This document shows positions 8,837-17,409 of a stretch of DNA of 64,000 bases, in pieces. This DNA is from Bacillota bacterium. Lineage in GTDB: Bacteria > Bacillota > Clostridia > DSM-8532. The stretch's first letter is position 1. The number at the start of each line of letters is the position of its first letter. The notes under the pieces are model-generated. The model did no database searches, had not been told where the DNA came from, and saw only the letters and a list, made by a program, of their open reading frames with translations. The stretch spans positions 682,001-746,000 of the forward strand of contig JAEZTB010000042.1 of NCBI GenBank assembly GCA_023443745.1, given 5' to 3'. Both the position numbers and the translations under genes were made by a program.

Positions 8837-10369
8837 TTATTTGTTCAGCTGGTTAAGCATTTCATCTCCGTTAATGCTCTTCCAGAACTCCTGGTAATCT
8901 GCGTAGCCTTGATCGATGGTTTTTGCGCCCATGATAATCAGAGAGGCAATTTCTTCAATCTTCTTTTTGTACGCAGGCTGATTCTTATCATAAAGTTCAG
9001 ATTTTCCGCCCGGAACCACATATTTGGGTCCCAAGTACTTTACAACTTCATTGTTAAATTCGAGTTGCTTAGGAATCAATTTTTCGGTTTCTCCCCAACT
9101 GAAGTTAAACTTTTCGATTTTCGGGAAGTACAAATAGAACTGATTTACATCACACTTGTATCCGGAGTTCGCAGCCTTCTCGGTAGGCTTTATTGCGCCA
9201 TTTTCAATGGTATAATGCTTGTTTTCCACGCCAAGGCATCTCAGCATGACGCCTTCCTCGGAATAAACATAGTAATCGATGACCTCCATGGCTCTGTCAG
9301 GATACTTGCATTTAGGGGAAATCGCCAGAACGTCATTGATAGCTTCATTCAGGTTACCGCCCTTACCCGTCGGTCCCCTTAACTCATAAATGGGGACAAA
9401 CTCTGTAGAAGCGTTTACTTTTGCACTTTCTACTGAAAAATAGATAAATCTGTTCCAATAATCCAAAACGGATGCGGCCAACCCAGAATAGAATTTTTCT
9501 CTGATCATGGCATTTTCATTGGTAAGGAACTCCTGATCCCAAATACCGTCAGCATACAACTTGGTAATATAGGTCAGAGCTTCTTTCATTTCAGGAGTAT
9601 TGAAGCCATCATAGAATTTGCCGCTTGAGTCCTGACCAATTCCAAAATAGGCACCGAAGGGATTGGTGAAAAAGGGCAGATTGTCAAGGAATTTCGGGAA
9701 GGTAAAAGGAATGACTCCCGACCCTGCGATCTTTTTCATCTCAGTGTAAAATTCATCGGTTGTTGGCGTTGTGGAAAGGTTTACACCGTATTTATCCAGC
9801 ATATCCTTGCGGAGCCAGATGTTTTTGTTCATGGGAACATACATGGGTACACCCTGTATCTTTCCACCTACTGTTACAAAATTCCAATAGTCCTTATTGA
9901 CCTGGGAAGTGATGTTGGGAAAGTTCGGAAGCAAATCATCAAGTGCTCTTGTATAGCCTCTTGCTGCATAAACCTGAATATTGTCCATGGATTTTCTGAC
10001 AGCAAAAATATCAGGTGCGGAATCGGAACTCAGCATAACATTGAGCTTTTCGTTATAGCTGCTTTGAGGAGGAGCAATAACTTCAAGATCTACAGTGGTT
10101 TTTGCTTCAATTACCGCTTCAACCTCGCTCATGAGCTCGGGGTCCACCGCTTCTCCGCCCCAGCCGGTCTGAGAAAGACAGAATGACAGCTTAACCTTTT
10201 CTTTTGGTGGTGGCGTTGGCTCGGGCGTAGCTGTTACCGCTGGTGTAGGTGTTGATGTCGGAGTAGAATTGCCGGCTTGCTGGGTATTCTGCTTCCCGCA
10301 TCCAATAAGCAAGGTGAAAAGCATTAGAAATGCAAGAACCAGTGAAATAATTTTCCTCACTTTTAACAT
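8837..10369 (-). CDS. Extracellular solute-binding lipoprotein of a CUT1 sugar ABC transporter (LplA/YtcQ-like)
   Basis: 510 aa. Signal peptide with lipobox LLIGC and lipidated Cys24, followed by a Thr/Pro-rich linker (residues ~30-55) typical of wall-spanning lipoproteins, then a family 1 solute-binding fold (LNVMLSSDSAPDIF, GGKIQGVPMYVP, tryptophan-rich ligand regions). The start ATG has GGGAG eight bases upstream. It follows two permease genes and would deliver an oligosaccharide or uronate to them. Ligand unknown; LplA-type proteins serve complex glycans. Confidence 0.9.
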   Translation of the reverse strand: MLKVRKIISLVLAFLMLFTLLIGCGKQNTQQAGNSTPTSTPTPAVTATPEPTPPPKEKVKLSFCLSQTGWGGEAVDPELMSEVEAVIEAKTTVDLEVIAPPQSSYNEKLNVMLSSDSAPDIFAVRKSMDNIQVYAARGYTRALDDLLPNFPNITSQVNKDYWNFVTVGGKIQGVPMYVPMNKNIWLRKDMLDKYGVNLSTTPTTDEFYTEMKKIAGSGVIPFTFPKFLDNLPFFTNPFGAYFGIGQDSSGKFYDGFNTPEMKEALTYITKLYADGIWDQEFLTNENAMIREKFYSGLAASVLDYWNRFIYFSVESAKVNASTEFVPIYELRGPTGKGGNLNEAINDVLAISPKCKYPDRAMEVIDYYVYSEEGVMLRCLGVENKHYTIENGAIKPTEKAANSGYKCDVNQFYLYFPKIEKFNFSWGETEKLIPKQLEFNNEVVKYLGPKYVVPGGKSELYDKNQPAYKKKIEEIASLIIMGAKTIDQGYADYQEFWKSINGDEMLNQLNK

Positions 10370-10438
10370 TTGAATTGCTCCCTTCTTTCTGATTATATAA
10401 GATCGGGGATATTGACCCCGAGCTTAAGCCAATTCCTT

Positions 10439-11287
10439 CTATCCCTTTATTGAACCCAGCATGATACCTGAGATAAAATGCTTCTGGATAAAGGGGTAGA
10501 GTATGAGGACAGGCAACATGGTCATGATCATAACAGCCATCTTGAAGTTGTTCAAAGCAGAATGGGAGGAAACAGCCGACTCCGATTCAAAGATCAGTTG
10601 GCGAAGAAGAACCTGAAGCGTATATTTGGAGCTGTCATTGATGAACATGACGACCTGGAAATAACTATTCCAATGAGAGACTGCGCTGAATAATGTAACG
10701 GCCGCCAGTATAGGAATGGAAACCGGAATAACAATTTTGAACATGATTCCCAGCTCCGAACAGCCGTCCAGCCTTGCCGATTCCATCAGGCTTTCAGGCA
10801 GAGAAGCGATGTAGTTCTTAACAAGTATCAGATTATATGTAGAAATCGCTGCCGGTATAATAAGTGAAAGGTAGCTGTCAATCATGCCCAGGTTTTTTAT
10901 CACCAAATAAAACGGAATGATACCCGCATCAAGTACCATGGTAGCTATAACAAAACGAATAAGAAACTTTCTTCCGATGAGATCCTTCTGTGCCATTGCA
11001 TAGCCCATAATGACGGTCATTACCATTGAAAATCCTGTGGCGGCAACCGTGACAAGTACAGAGTTCCAGAAGGCCTTCATATAGCCGCTGTTTAGAATTG
11101 CGATATAGTTTTTAAAGGTTATGGCTTGAGGAATCAGTACAAAACCCTTTCTTGCTACAATCGCATCCGGCGTCAGTGAGGTCACCAATATCATAACCAA
11201 GGGTATCAGGACCACCAGGCATACGACTGAAAGAATGATGGTATTGATGATAAGAAAGATTTTCCTGCCTATTCCCGTTTTGTACAT
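10439..11287 (-). CDS. CUT1 sugar ABC transporter permease (LplC/YtcP type)
   Basis: About 282 aa from the ATG at 11287 (GGCGGTGAG upstream); a TTG at 11302 is a weaker alternative. Six predicted membrane helices; the EAA loop near residue 180 (ESARLDGCSELGIMFKIVIP) is the contact for a cytoplasmic ATPase, and the C-terminus GIMLGSIKG is characteristic of this subfamily. Starts right after the LplB-type permease and pairs with it as a heterodimeric channel. No ATPase gene accompanies the pair; in Firmicutes such systems usually share an MsmX-type ATPase encoded elsewhere. Confidence 0.9.
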   Translation of the reverse strand: MYKTGIGRKIFLIINTIILSVVCLVVLIPLVMILVTSLTPDAIVARKGFVLIPQAITFKNYIAILNSGYMKAFWNSVLVTVAATGFSMVMTVIMGYAMAQKDLIGRKFLIRFVIATMVLDAGIIPFYLVIKNLGMIDSYLSLIIPAAISTYNLILVKNYIASLPESLMESARLDGCSELGIMFKIVIPVSIPILAAVTLFSAVSHWNSYFQVVMFINDSSKYTLQVLLRQLIFESESAVSSHSALNNFKMAVMIMTMLPVLILYPFIQKHFISGIMLGSIKG

Positions 11288-11304
11288 GATGCTCACCGCC
11301 AATG

Positions 11305-12264
11305 CTACAAAATGCTTTCCTTGAATGCTTTTTTGCTAAACTGATTACAGCCTATGACAAGAATTGTACTGATAACGGCTGTAAAGAGGCTGATTGCTGT
11401 GGCGTAGCCAATGTTGCCGTATTGGAGACCTTCTGTATAGGCCAGAGTAGATAATACCTCCCCCACACTTAAAACGGTTGGCCTTGACATAACTAAGACC
11501 TGCTCAAACACCAGTAGAATACGAGCCACTGTCAGGAGGAGTACGGTTGCAATGGTACTCCTCAAAGATGGAAGCGTGATATAGCGAAGCTTAGCCCAAT
11601 AGCCAGCTCCGTCCACGGTTGCCGCATCATAGAGCTGTACATCAATTGTGGAAAGGGTTGCAATATAGATAACCGTACCATACCCTACATCTCTCCATAT
11701 GTAAGAGGATACGAGAACTGCTCTGAAATACTGGGGCAATGCCATAAAATAGATGGGCTTTCCTCCCAGCTCCTTTATGATGGCATTCACTAATCCCTGA
11801 CTGGGCGATAGAATTAACGCAAAAATTGCACCCACAACAACCCAGGAAAAGAAATGGGGTATGTACACGACGAATTGTACAAACCTCTTAAAGGCTTTAT
11901 GTATAACCTCATTCATCAATAGTGCAAGAATAATCGGAAGCGGGAAATAGAAAATCAGGTTGTACATGCTGATGAGCAAGGTATTTCTAAAGGCTCCCAG
12001 AAAGCCGGGAGAAGTAAACAATTGCTTGAAATTATCAAATCCTATGAAGGACGTCGTAGCCTTTATGCCATAGTCCGTAAAAGCATATAATGAGCCTAAC
12101 ATAGGCCCGTATCTGAAAATCAGATACCAAAGAATACCGGGGATAAGAAGAATGAGAATACCCTTTTGTCTTTTGAACCTGCTTTTGAGCCCGCTTCCCG
12201 CTATCTTGCTTTTTGCAGGGTACAAATTGTCATGTTTAGGCACTTTAGCAGCTTGCATGTTCAT
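11305..12264 (-). CDS. CUT1 sugar ABC transporter permease (LplB/YteP type)
   Basis: 319 aa; ATG with GGAGAG seven bases upstream. N-terminal basic cytoplasmic tail, then about six membrane helices (LLIPGILWYLIFRYGPM, VVYIPHFFSWVVVGAIFAL). The EAA loop YDAATVDGAGYWAKLRYITL is intact. It is the MalF-like half partnering the next gene. A 162-base gap separates it from the upstream transporter operon, long enough for a separate promoter. Confidence 0.9.
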   Translation of the reverse strand: MNMQAAKVPKHDNLYPAKSKIAGSGLKSRFKRQKGILILLIPGILWYLIFRYGPMLGSLYAFTDYGIKATTSFIGFDNFKQLFTSPGFLGAFRNTLLISMYNLIFYFPLPIILALLMNEVIHKAFKRFVQFVVYIPHFFSWVVVGAIFALILSPSQGLVNAIIKELGGKPIYFMALPQYFRAVLVSSYIWRDVGYGTVIYIATLSTIDVQLYDAATVDGAGYWAKLRYITLPSLRSTIATVLLLTVARILLVFEQVLVMSRPTVLSVGEVLSTLAYTEGLQYGNIGYATAISLFTAVISTILVIGCNQFSKKAFKESIL

Positions 12265-12426
12265 CAGTATCTCTCCTTAGCGGTCAACTCCTTGTAGTTT
12301 TATCTTACTGGAAAAATATACTTATTTAAACATGACATTTTATACTTTTGTGCATGTTCTTAACTTGAGAACTGTCGTTTTTTTTAGATATGTATGGTTT
12401 TTTTTACATTGCCTTCGGGAGAGTTC

Positions 12427-13302
12427 TTATTCTTTACTGGAACCCAGCGATAAACCCGATATGAGAAACTGCTGCGCGAAAATATAAATGAGCAGCAGCG
12501 GCGCGGTTGAGATGAGGACTGCCGCCATAATGGCATTATTCGGTGCCATGGCGGTTCCTGATGTGGAGACCTCGGTCTGAATGATCAATGATTTCAGCAT
12601 AAGCGGCAAGGTAAACAGCTCCTGATTTGTAACCAGAGTTGCCGGCAGCATAATGGAATTCCATTTGGCCACAAACTCCATGAAAAATACGGTGGCAAGG
12701 CCGGGAATGGAAAGTGGCAGGTAAATGCCTGTGAATATTTTCAGCTCGGAGGCTCCGTCCAATCTTGAGGATTCTGCCAGAGAATGGGGCACAAATATAA
12801 AGTAATTTCGCATGACCAGAATACTAAAGCCAGAAACAAGGCCATTTGCAATAAGCCCTGCATAGCTGTTTAAAAGTCCGAGCTGTTTGTTCATTTGATA
12901 GATGGAGATGAGCGTCAAATCACCCGGAACCATCATGGTCAGCATAACAAATGAGGTGATGAGCTTTTTACCGGGCAATTCTCGCTGTATGAGCACATAG
13001 CCGGCAAAAGCCGAAAGTACCACCTGGAATAAAACACCGACTGTTGAGACAAAAAGTGAGTTCAAAAATGGACGACCCAATTTAGCTACCTCGAATACAT
13101 ACCTGTATCCATCGATGCTGAATTTTGTCCACCAGAGCTTGATTCCGCTTGCACTGGCATCCAGTGCGGTGGAAGTAGACATAACAATAACGTTCCACAT
13201 GGGTACGAACATGATCAAAAAAATAATGGCGAGAATCACACCGCCTATGCTCTTCTGGAAGGTACTCAGTTCGTTTTTTAGCGCCAGTGCCCTATATTTC
13301 AT
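12427..13302 (-). CDS. CUT1 sugar ABC transporter permease (LplC type), second system
   Basis: 291 aa, start ATG with GAGAGGG upstream. Six membrane helices, EAA loop ESSRLDGASELKIFTGIYLP, C-terminus LISGLSLGSSKE typical of LplC/YtcP-like permeases. It begins 12 bases after the partner permease ends. Forms with the two genes upstream a second three-gene transporter without an ATPase. Confidence 0.9.
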   Translation of the reverse strand: MKYRALALKNELSTFQKSIGGVILAIIFLIMFVPMWNVIVMSTSTALDASASGIKLWWTKFSIDGYRYVFEVAKLGRPFLNSLFVSTVGVLFQVVLSAFAGYVLIQRELPGKKLITSFVMLTMMVPGDLTLISIYQMNKQLGLLNSYAGLIANGLVSGFSILVMRNYFIFVPHSLAESSRLDGASELKIFTGIYLPLSIPGLATVFFMEFVAKWNSIMLPATLVTNQELFTLPLMLKSLIIQTEVSTSGTAMAPNNAIMAAVLISTAPLLLIYIFAQQFLISGLSLGSSKE

Positions 13303-13314
13303 TTCATTACCCTC

Positions 13315-14235
13315 TCAATCATAGGTTTCGTCGTATCGAATGAGCTTTCGCACAGCAAAAGTAATGAGAATGGTCACCAGCAGTACAAGCGTGGCAGCTG
13401 CGGTAGCGGGGCCAATTTTAAATTTTATAATACCTTCGTTATAAATTAAGTACAGAAGATTTCTCACCTTATCGTAGATGGAAGCGTTGCCCATTACGAA
13501 AATCTGATCAAAATTTCTAAGCAGCGCCATTACGCTGAGCATGGTGACCACCTTCATGGTAGGCACAATACACGGCAAGGTTATAGAAAACATCTGACGG
13601 AGCCGGGATGCACCGTCGATGGCGGCCGCTTCGTATATGTTTGGGTCCATACCGACGATAGCCGCCAGAAAAAGAACGGCAAAATAGCCCGCACCTTTCC
13701 ATGCACCTGTAAATACCATAATAAATCGCGCATAGGAAGGCTCCGCCATAAATACAACCCGCCTAAAATTTTCTCCGTTAATGAGCTCCAGAAAACCGTT
13801 GATAAAGCCGGAAGGAGCAAGAGCCAGGATCCATATACCTCCTACTACCGACCAGGACAGAAGATAAGGAAGATAGGTCACGGATTGGATTGCCGATTTT
13901 ATATATTTCTTTTTGATCTCATTAAGCAAAAGTGCTATGGTAAGTCCCCAGACAAACTGGAGAAAAAAAGTGAATATCCCTACCACCAGTGTATTTCCAA
14001 AAGCCTGCCTGTATAGAGGGTGTTGGACAATACCTGTATAATTTGTAAGCCCGGTAAACTGCATGCCGCCCAACAGCCTGATATTGTGAAAACTGCTGTA
14101 AATGCCGAGTGCGAGCGGATAATAATTGAACAGGACAAAATAAACAGCAATGGGGAACAACATCAGATAAAAAAAGCGGCTTTTTCTAATTCTTCTCCAT
14201 CTGCCGGACTTTTTCACATTCATCACCCCGTCCAT
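13315..14235 (-). CDS. CUT1 sugar ABC transporter permease (LplB type), second system
   Basis: 306 aa as drawn; the in-frame ATG at 14223 after GGACGGGG is also a plausible start. Basic N-terminus (KKSGRWRRIRKSRFF) then membrane helices beginning LMLFPIAVYFVLF. EAA loop YEAAAIDGASRLRQMFSITL. MalF-like partner of the following permease; lies between its solute-binding gene (65-base gap) and the LplC-type gene. Confidence 0.9.
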   Translation of the reverse strand: MDGVMNVKKSGRWRRIRKSRFFYLMLFPIAVYFVLFNYYPLALGIYSSFHNIRLLGGMQFTGLTNYTGIVQHPLYRQAFGNTLVVGIFTFFLQFVWGLTIALLLNEIKKKYIKSAIQSVTYLPYLLSWSVVGGIWILALAPSGFINGFLELINGENFRRVVFMAEPSYARFIMVFTGAWKGAGYFAVLFLAAIVGMDPNIYEAAAIDGASRLRQMFSITLPCIVPTMKVVTMLSVMALLRNFDQIFVMGNASIYDKVRNLLYLIYNEGIIKFKIGPATAAATLVLLVTILITFAVRKLIRYDETYD

Positions 14236-14299
14236 TTTTCAAAGAGGAGCCGAGACCACAAGGTATCCCAGCTCCTGTCAAGAAATCTATTCAATACTA

Positions 14300-15775
14300 T
14301 TACTTCTGTGTTATACCAAGACTTACGAACTCTTCTCGCATCTTCTTAAGACCATCCAGTGTGCCGATTTCACCCTTTATGATCTGGATAGCCCATTTGC
14401 CCATAGTTGTCTTAAAGGTCTTTTCGTCGGGAATACCCAGGTTGATGGTGGAATACTGAACATAGGAAAGGGCTTCCTCAACACCCGGGTTATAGCCCAC
14501 AGGATGTTTGAAATCCTTAAAGATCGGAACCGGAGCGCCATGATCACAGGCATGGGTCTTGCCGGTTTGAGTCAGAACATATTTTTCGTTTTCTATATTA
14601 TAGTCGTTGCCTTTAATTCCTACCGAAAGCAGTTCGCCGCCCTCCTGAGTAGAAAAATACTCAAGAACCTTGATGGCCCCGTCTACATTTTGAGCATTGG
14701 CCGGTACTGCGAACAGACTAGCTGCTCCCTTTACCAGCTTATAACTCCCATCAGGTGTTTTAGTGCCGGGTAGAGATACGATTTCAAAGGCATCCGCATT
14801 GATGCCTCCGGCGGCAGCATTCGCATTATGCAGGCCCACCCACATGGCCCAGTCCACACAGACACCGGTAAGTTGGGAAGAAGCGCCCATCTTGTTTCGC
14901 ATATCCTTGGTTTTATCCACAAAAGAGGCCGGATCCATCAGTTCCTCGTCATACAGCTTCTTAAACCATTCCCAAACCGGTGCGGCAGCATCGGTAGAAT
15001 AAGGTGCGTAGGTCTTGCCGTCGGCTTTATCCACTACCACACCGTCCTTGAGGCCAATGGAGGCAAACCACGGCTGAAGGTCAAAGACCTCGGACATGAC
15101 AACGTTAAAAGGATAATAATCCTTGGAGGTGTTGACACTACGAAGTGCTTTAAAAACCTTGTAATAGCCGTCCAGTGTGGGCTCTATGGACTTATAGTCC
15201 AGCCCTGCATTCTTAAGCTGGATTTTGTTTATTGCCACTACCCGGTGAAGCTCTTTTTTATTGAAGCCGGCATAGACCTTCCCGTCGACCTTAATATCCT
15301 CCCACTCCTGCTGTTCAATATTATTGCTTAGAATCGTGGACGCCTTGACCCGGTCAGTGATGTCCAGTAACGCTCCCTGATTAATCAAATTAAGATATTC
15401 ACTGGTATTGACGTAGATTAAATCATACTTTTCTCCACCCTGAAGTTTCTGCATCAAAACCTGTGAGTAGTCTGACGGCGGCTTTTCCAACTCAATTTTA
15501 AGTCCTGTTGCATTGCCTAGAGTCTCCCCAAACAGAGTCATTTCTGCATCATCCTTGCCGCCCGTCACATTGACCATCATACGGACGGTAGCTTTCGGTT
15601 CTGGGGTGGCTGTTGCTTCAGGGGTCTTGACGGGTGCCGGTGTTGTCGTCGTTGAATTTGCCGGAGAGGTCGATGGTGCATCGGAGGGTTTACTGCTTCC
15701 ACAACCTGCCATGGAAAGCAACATTACTGCAATTAACACGAAAGATAGAGTCTTAGCACGTTTCATTTTAGCCAT
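14300..15775 (-). CDS. Extracellular solute-binding lipoprotein, second CUT1 sugar system
   Basis: 491 aa. Lipobox LSMAGC with Cys25, Ser/Thr/Pro-rich linker to about residue 60, then a family 1 solute-binding fold (GGEKYDLIYVNTSEYLNL, GVCVDWAMWVG). Two in-frame ATGs (15775, 15766) are both compatible with the upstream AAGGACAGGAG. First gene of its transporter; the ~280 bases before it should carry the promoter. Substrate unknown, and it is only distantly similar to the other lipoprotein of this island. Confidence 0.88.
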   Translation of the reverse strand: MAKMKRAKTLSFVLIAVMLLSMAGCGSSKPSDAPSTSPANSTTTTPAPVKTPEATATPEPKATVRMMVNVTGGKDDAEMTLFGETLGNATGLKIELEKPPSDYSQVLMQKLQGGEKYDLIYVNTSEYLNLINQGALLDITDRVKASTILSNNIEQQEWEDIKVDGKVYAGFNKKELHRVVAINKIQLKNAGLDYKSIEPTLDGYYKVFKALRSVNTSKDYYPFNVVMSEVFDLQPWFASIGLKDGVVVDKADGKTYAPYSTDAAAPVWEWFKKLYDEELMDPASFVDKTKDMRNKMGASSQLTGVCVDWAMWVGLHNANAAAGGINADAFEIVSLPGTKTPDGSYKLVKGAASLFAVPANAQNVDGAIKVLEYFSTQEGGELLSVGIKGNDYNIENEKYVLTQTGKTHACDHGAPVPIFKDFKHPVGYNPGVEEALSYVQYSTINLGIPDEKTFKTTMGKWAIQIIKGEIGTLDGLKKMREEFVSLGITQK

Positions 15776-16054
15776 CTCCTGTCCTTTTTCCTTTCATAAT
15801 GAAAGGGAATATTATAGGACAAAATATATTCACATGCTAAAATTAAATTACAAAAATAAATTTCATTTAATATTTTTAGATTGGAGAAATGGCCCAGTAA
15901 TTCATTAATTGACTTATAATAAACTCCCGGGTTATTACCCAATTTTCCTATGGAAAGCAGGGAAATCAGATTTCTTTATTCAACATTAAAAAGTAAATTT
16001 AAGTTATCAATAAAATGATAACTAAAAGAAGATATAGAATAGAGAAAAGATGTA

Positions 16055-16747
16055 CTATAAGAAAAGAACAGGGAAAATACAGACCAATGAGATTACAGTG
16101 TCGAGAAGCAGCTTTACGACAAGATGTGAAGGGCTCATCCACTTGTTCCATCCAAGCTTGAACTTTAGGAAAAAAAGGACTGCTGCAAGTCCTAAAAGTA
16201 AAAGATAGTAAGGAGATTTAATGAAGGAAATATAAAATACAATCCCACCATAGATCCTTGTGAGAATACCCATATACTTTTCTCCCTCCCTGAAAAACCT
16301 GTTGTCCACCTTTGGGAAGAGGGCAGCAAGAACAAATTGTGTCAATACGGCAGAGAAAAAAGTAATAATCATCAGCGTTATAAGTATACTGACGGTTTTA
16401 TAATCCATCAGTGGTTCTATTCCATAAACAGCTGTCTTGGAAATGATATAAAGCAGGATGACATGTATGAACTGGTCAAACAAAAAGCCTGTTAGCTCTG
16501 AGAAATGCAGCTTCTTGCATATCCTACTCTTGTAATAATCCATGACAAAATGGATGATACCGTTTAGAAAAACCAATCCTAGCAACAAGGTTCCAAACGA
16601 ATATGAAAAAACCGTTGTGACCAGTGTTACCACCAGCACATGCAAAAGGTTCCATTTCCAGTGTCTGCCTTTATTTTCGGCTATTTTATCCGTTTGTAAT
16701 GCGAAGTCACCAATCAGATGCCCCAGCAGTAAATAATAAAAAGCCAT
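16055..16747 (-). CDS. DUF3307-family integral membrane protein
   Basis: About 230 aa from the ATG at 16747 (TTGGAGTGGAG upstream); a TTG at 16759 lacks a ribosome binding site. Multiple hydrophobic helices with the DUF3307 N-terminal signature LLLGHLIGDFALQTDKIAENK and a conserved His around residue 35 (NLLHVL). Function of the family is not established; it is sometimes encoded beside transcriptional regulators or phage-defence genes, neither of which is here. Monocistronic by appearance. Confidence 0.75.
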   Translation of the reverse strand: MAFYYLLLGHLIGDFALQTDKIAENKGRHWKWNLLHVLVVTLVTTVFSYSFGTLLLGLVFLNGIIHFVMDYYKSRICKKLHFSELTGFLFDQFIHVILLYIISKTAVYGIEPLMDYKTVSILITLMIITFFSAVLTQFVLAALFPKVDNRFFREGEKYMGILTRIYGGIVFYISFIKSPYYLLLLGLAAVLFFLKFKLGWNKWMSPSHLVVKLLLDTVISLVCIFPVLFL

Positions 16748-16802
16748 GCTCCACTCCAATAATGCTACAATAAAATATAAGGGTTAGGATATTATCGTAT
16801 GA

Positions 16803-16838
16803 AAAATCCCCCCGGACAAATTTTGTCTAGGGGGAATC
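16803..16838 (-). terminator. Intrinsic terminator
   Basis: Minus-strand hairpin ATTCCCCCTAGACAAA / TTTGTCCGGGGGGAT followed by TTTTTC, directly downstream of the small secreted protein gene. Confidence 0.8.
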
Positions 16839-16854
16839 ATATCTATTCATTGCC

Positions 16855-17271
16855 TTATAAAAAGGCATACCGTGAAAAGTGTTCCATTATTAGCACTTGC
16901 TGCTTAATACGTACTTGTATGTTTTCCCCCAGGGTCTTATCATACAATAATCCGTTGTAGGAATGGGTAATTACGATGACATTCTTATTGAAATCAGGTA
17001 TACTCGGGCTAAATTCTATGTACTTTTTACCATCTTCAGCATAGATTTTCACATTGATTTTAACCGGCAATTGGTCTTCATCAATAAAATCTTTCTGGAA
17101 TTTGATGGTTGTAAAGCCGACCTGGAAAACTCCGCCCTTTTCAGTTACAGTTATTTCTCTTTCGTAAATAACGTTCTCGTCTGTATGGAACCGGCCATTA
17201 GCTGCAGCATGTACCGGAACTGCTGATATAACCAGCATTACAATGAGAATCATTACCGTTAACTTCTTCAT
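16855..17271 (-). CDS. Small secreted protein of unknown function
   Basis: 138 aa. Clear signal peptide (MKKLTVMILIVMLVISAV, cleavage near VHA-AA) followed by a ~110-residue domain rich in beta-strand patterns and charged residues (KYIEFSPSIPDFNKN). No membrane anchor or recognisable domain. ATG is preceded by GGAGGTG. Has its own terminator and sits alone between the DUF3307 and cyclase genes. I do not recognise the family. Confidence 0.75.
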   Translation of the reverse strand: MKKLTVMILIVMLVISAVPVHAAANGRFHTDENVIYEREITVTEKGGVFQVGFTTIKFQKDFIDEDQLPVKINVKIYAEDGKKYIEFSPSIPDFNKNVIVITHSYNGLLYDKTLGENIQVRIKQQVLIMEHFSRYAFL

Positions 17272-17409
17272 ACTACACCTCCAAAAAAATGACTAGATAT
17301 TTCTTCCATTTATATTTTATCTTGGAATAGTCAATAAAACATGAGGTAAAATACCTATTTAATTTTCGTTTTTATAGGTCTATCTTCCTATTTTTGTGTA
17401 GTACCGGCC

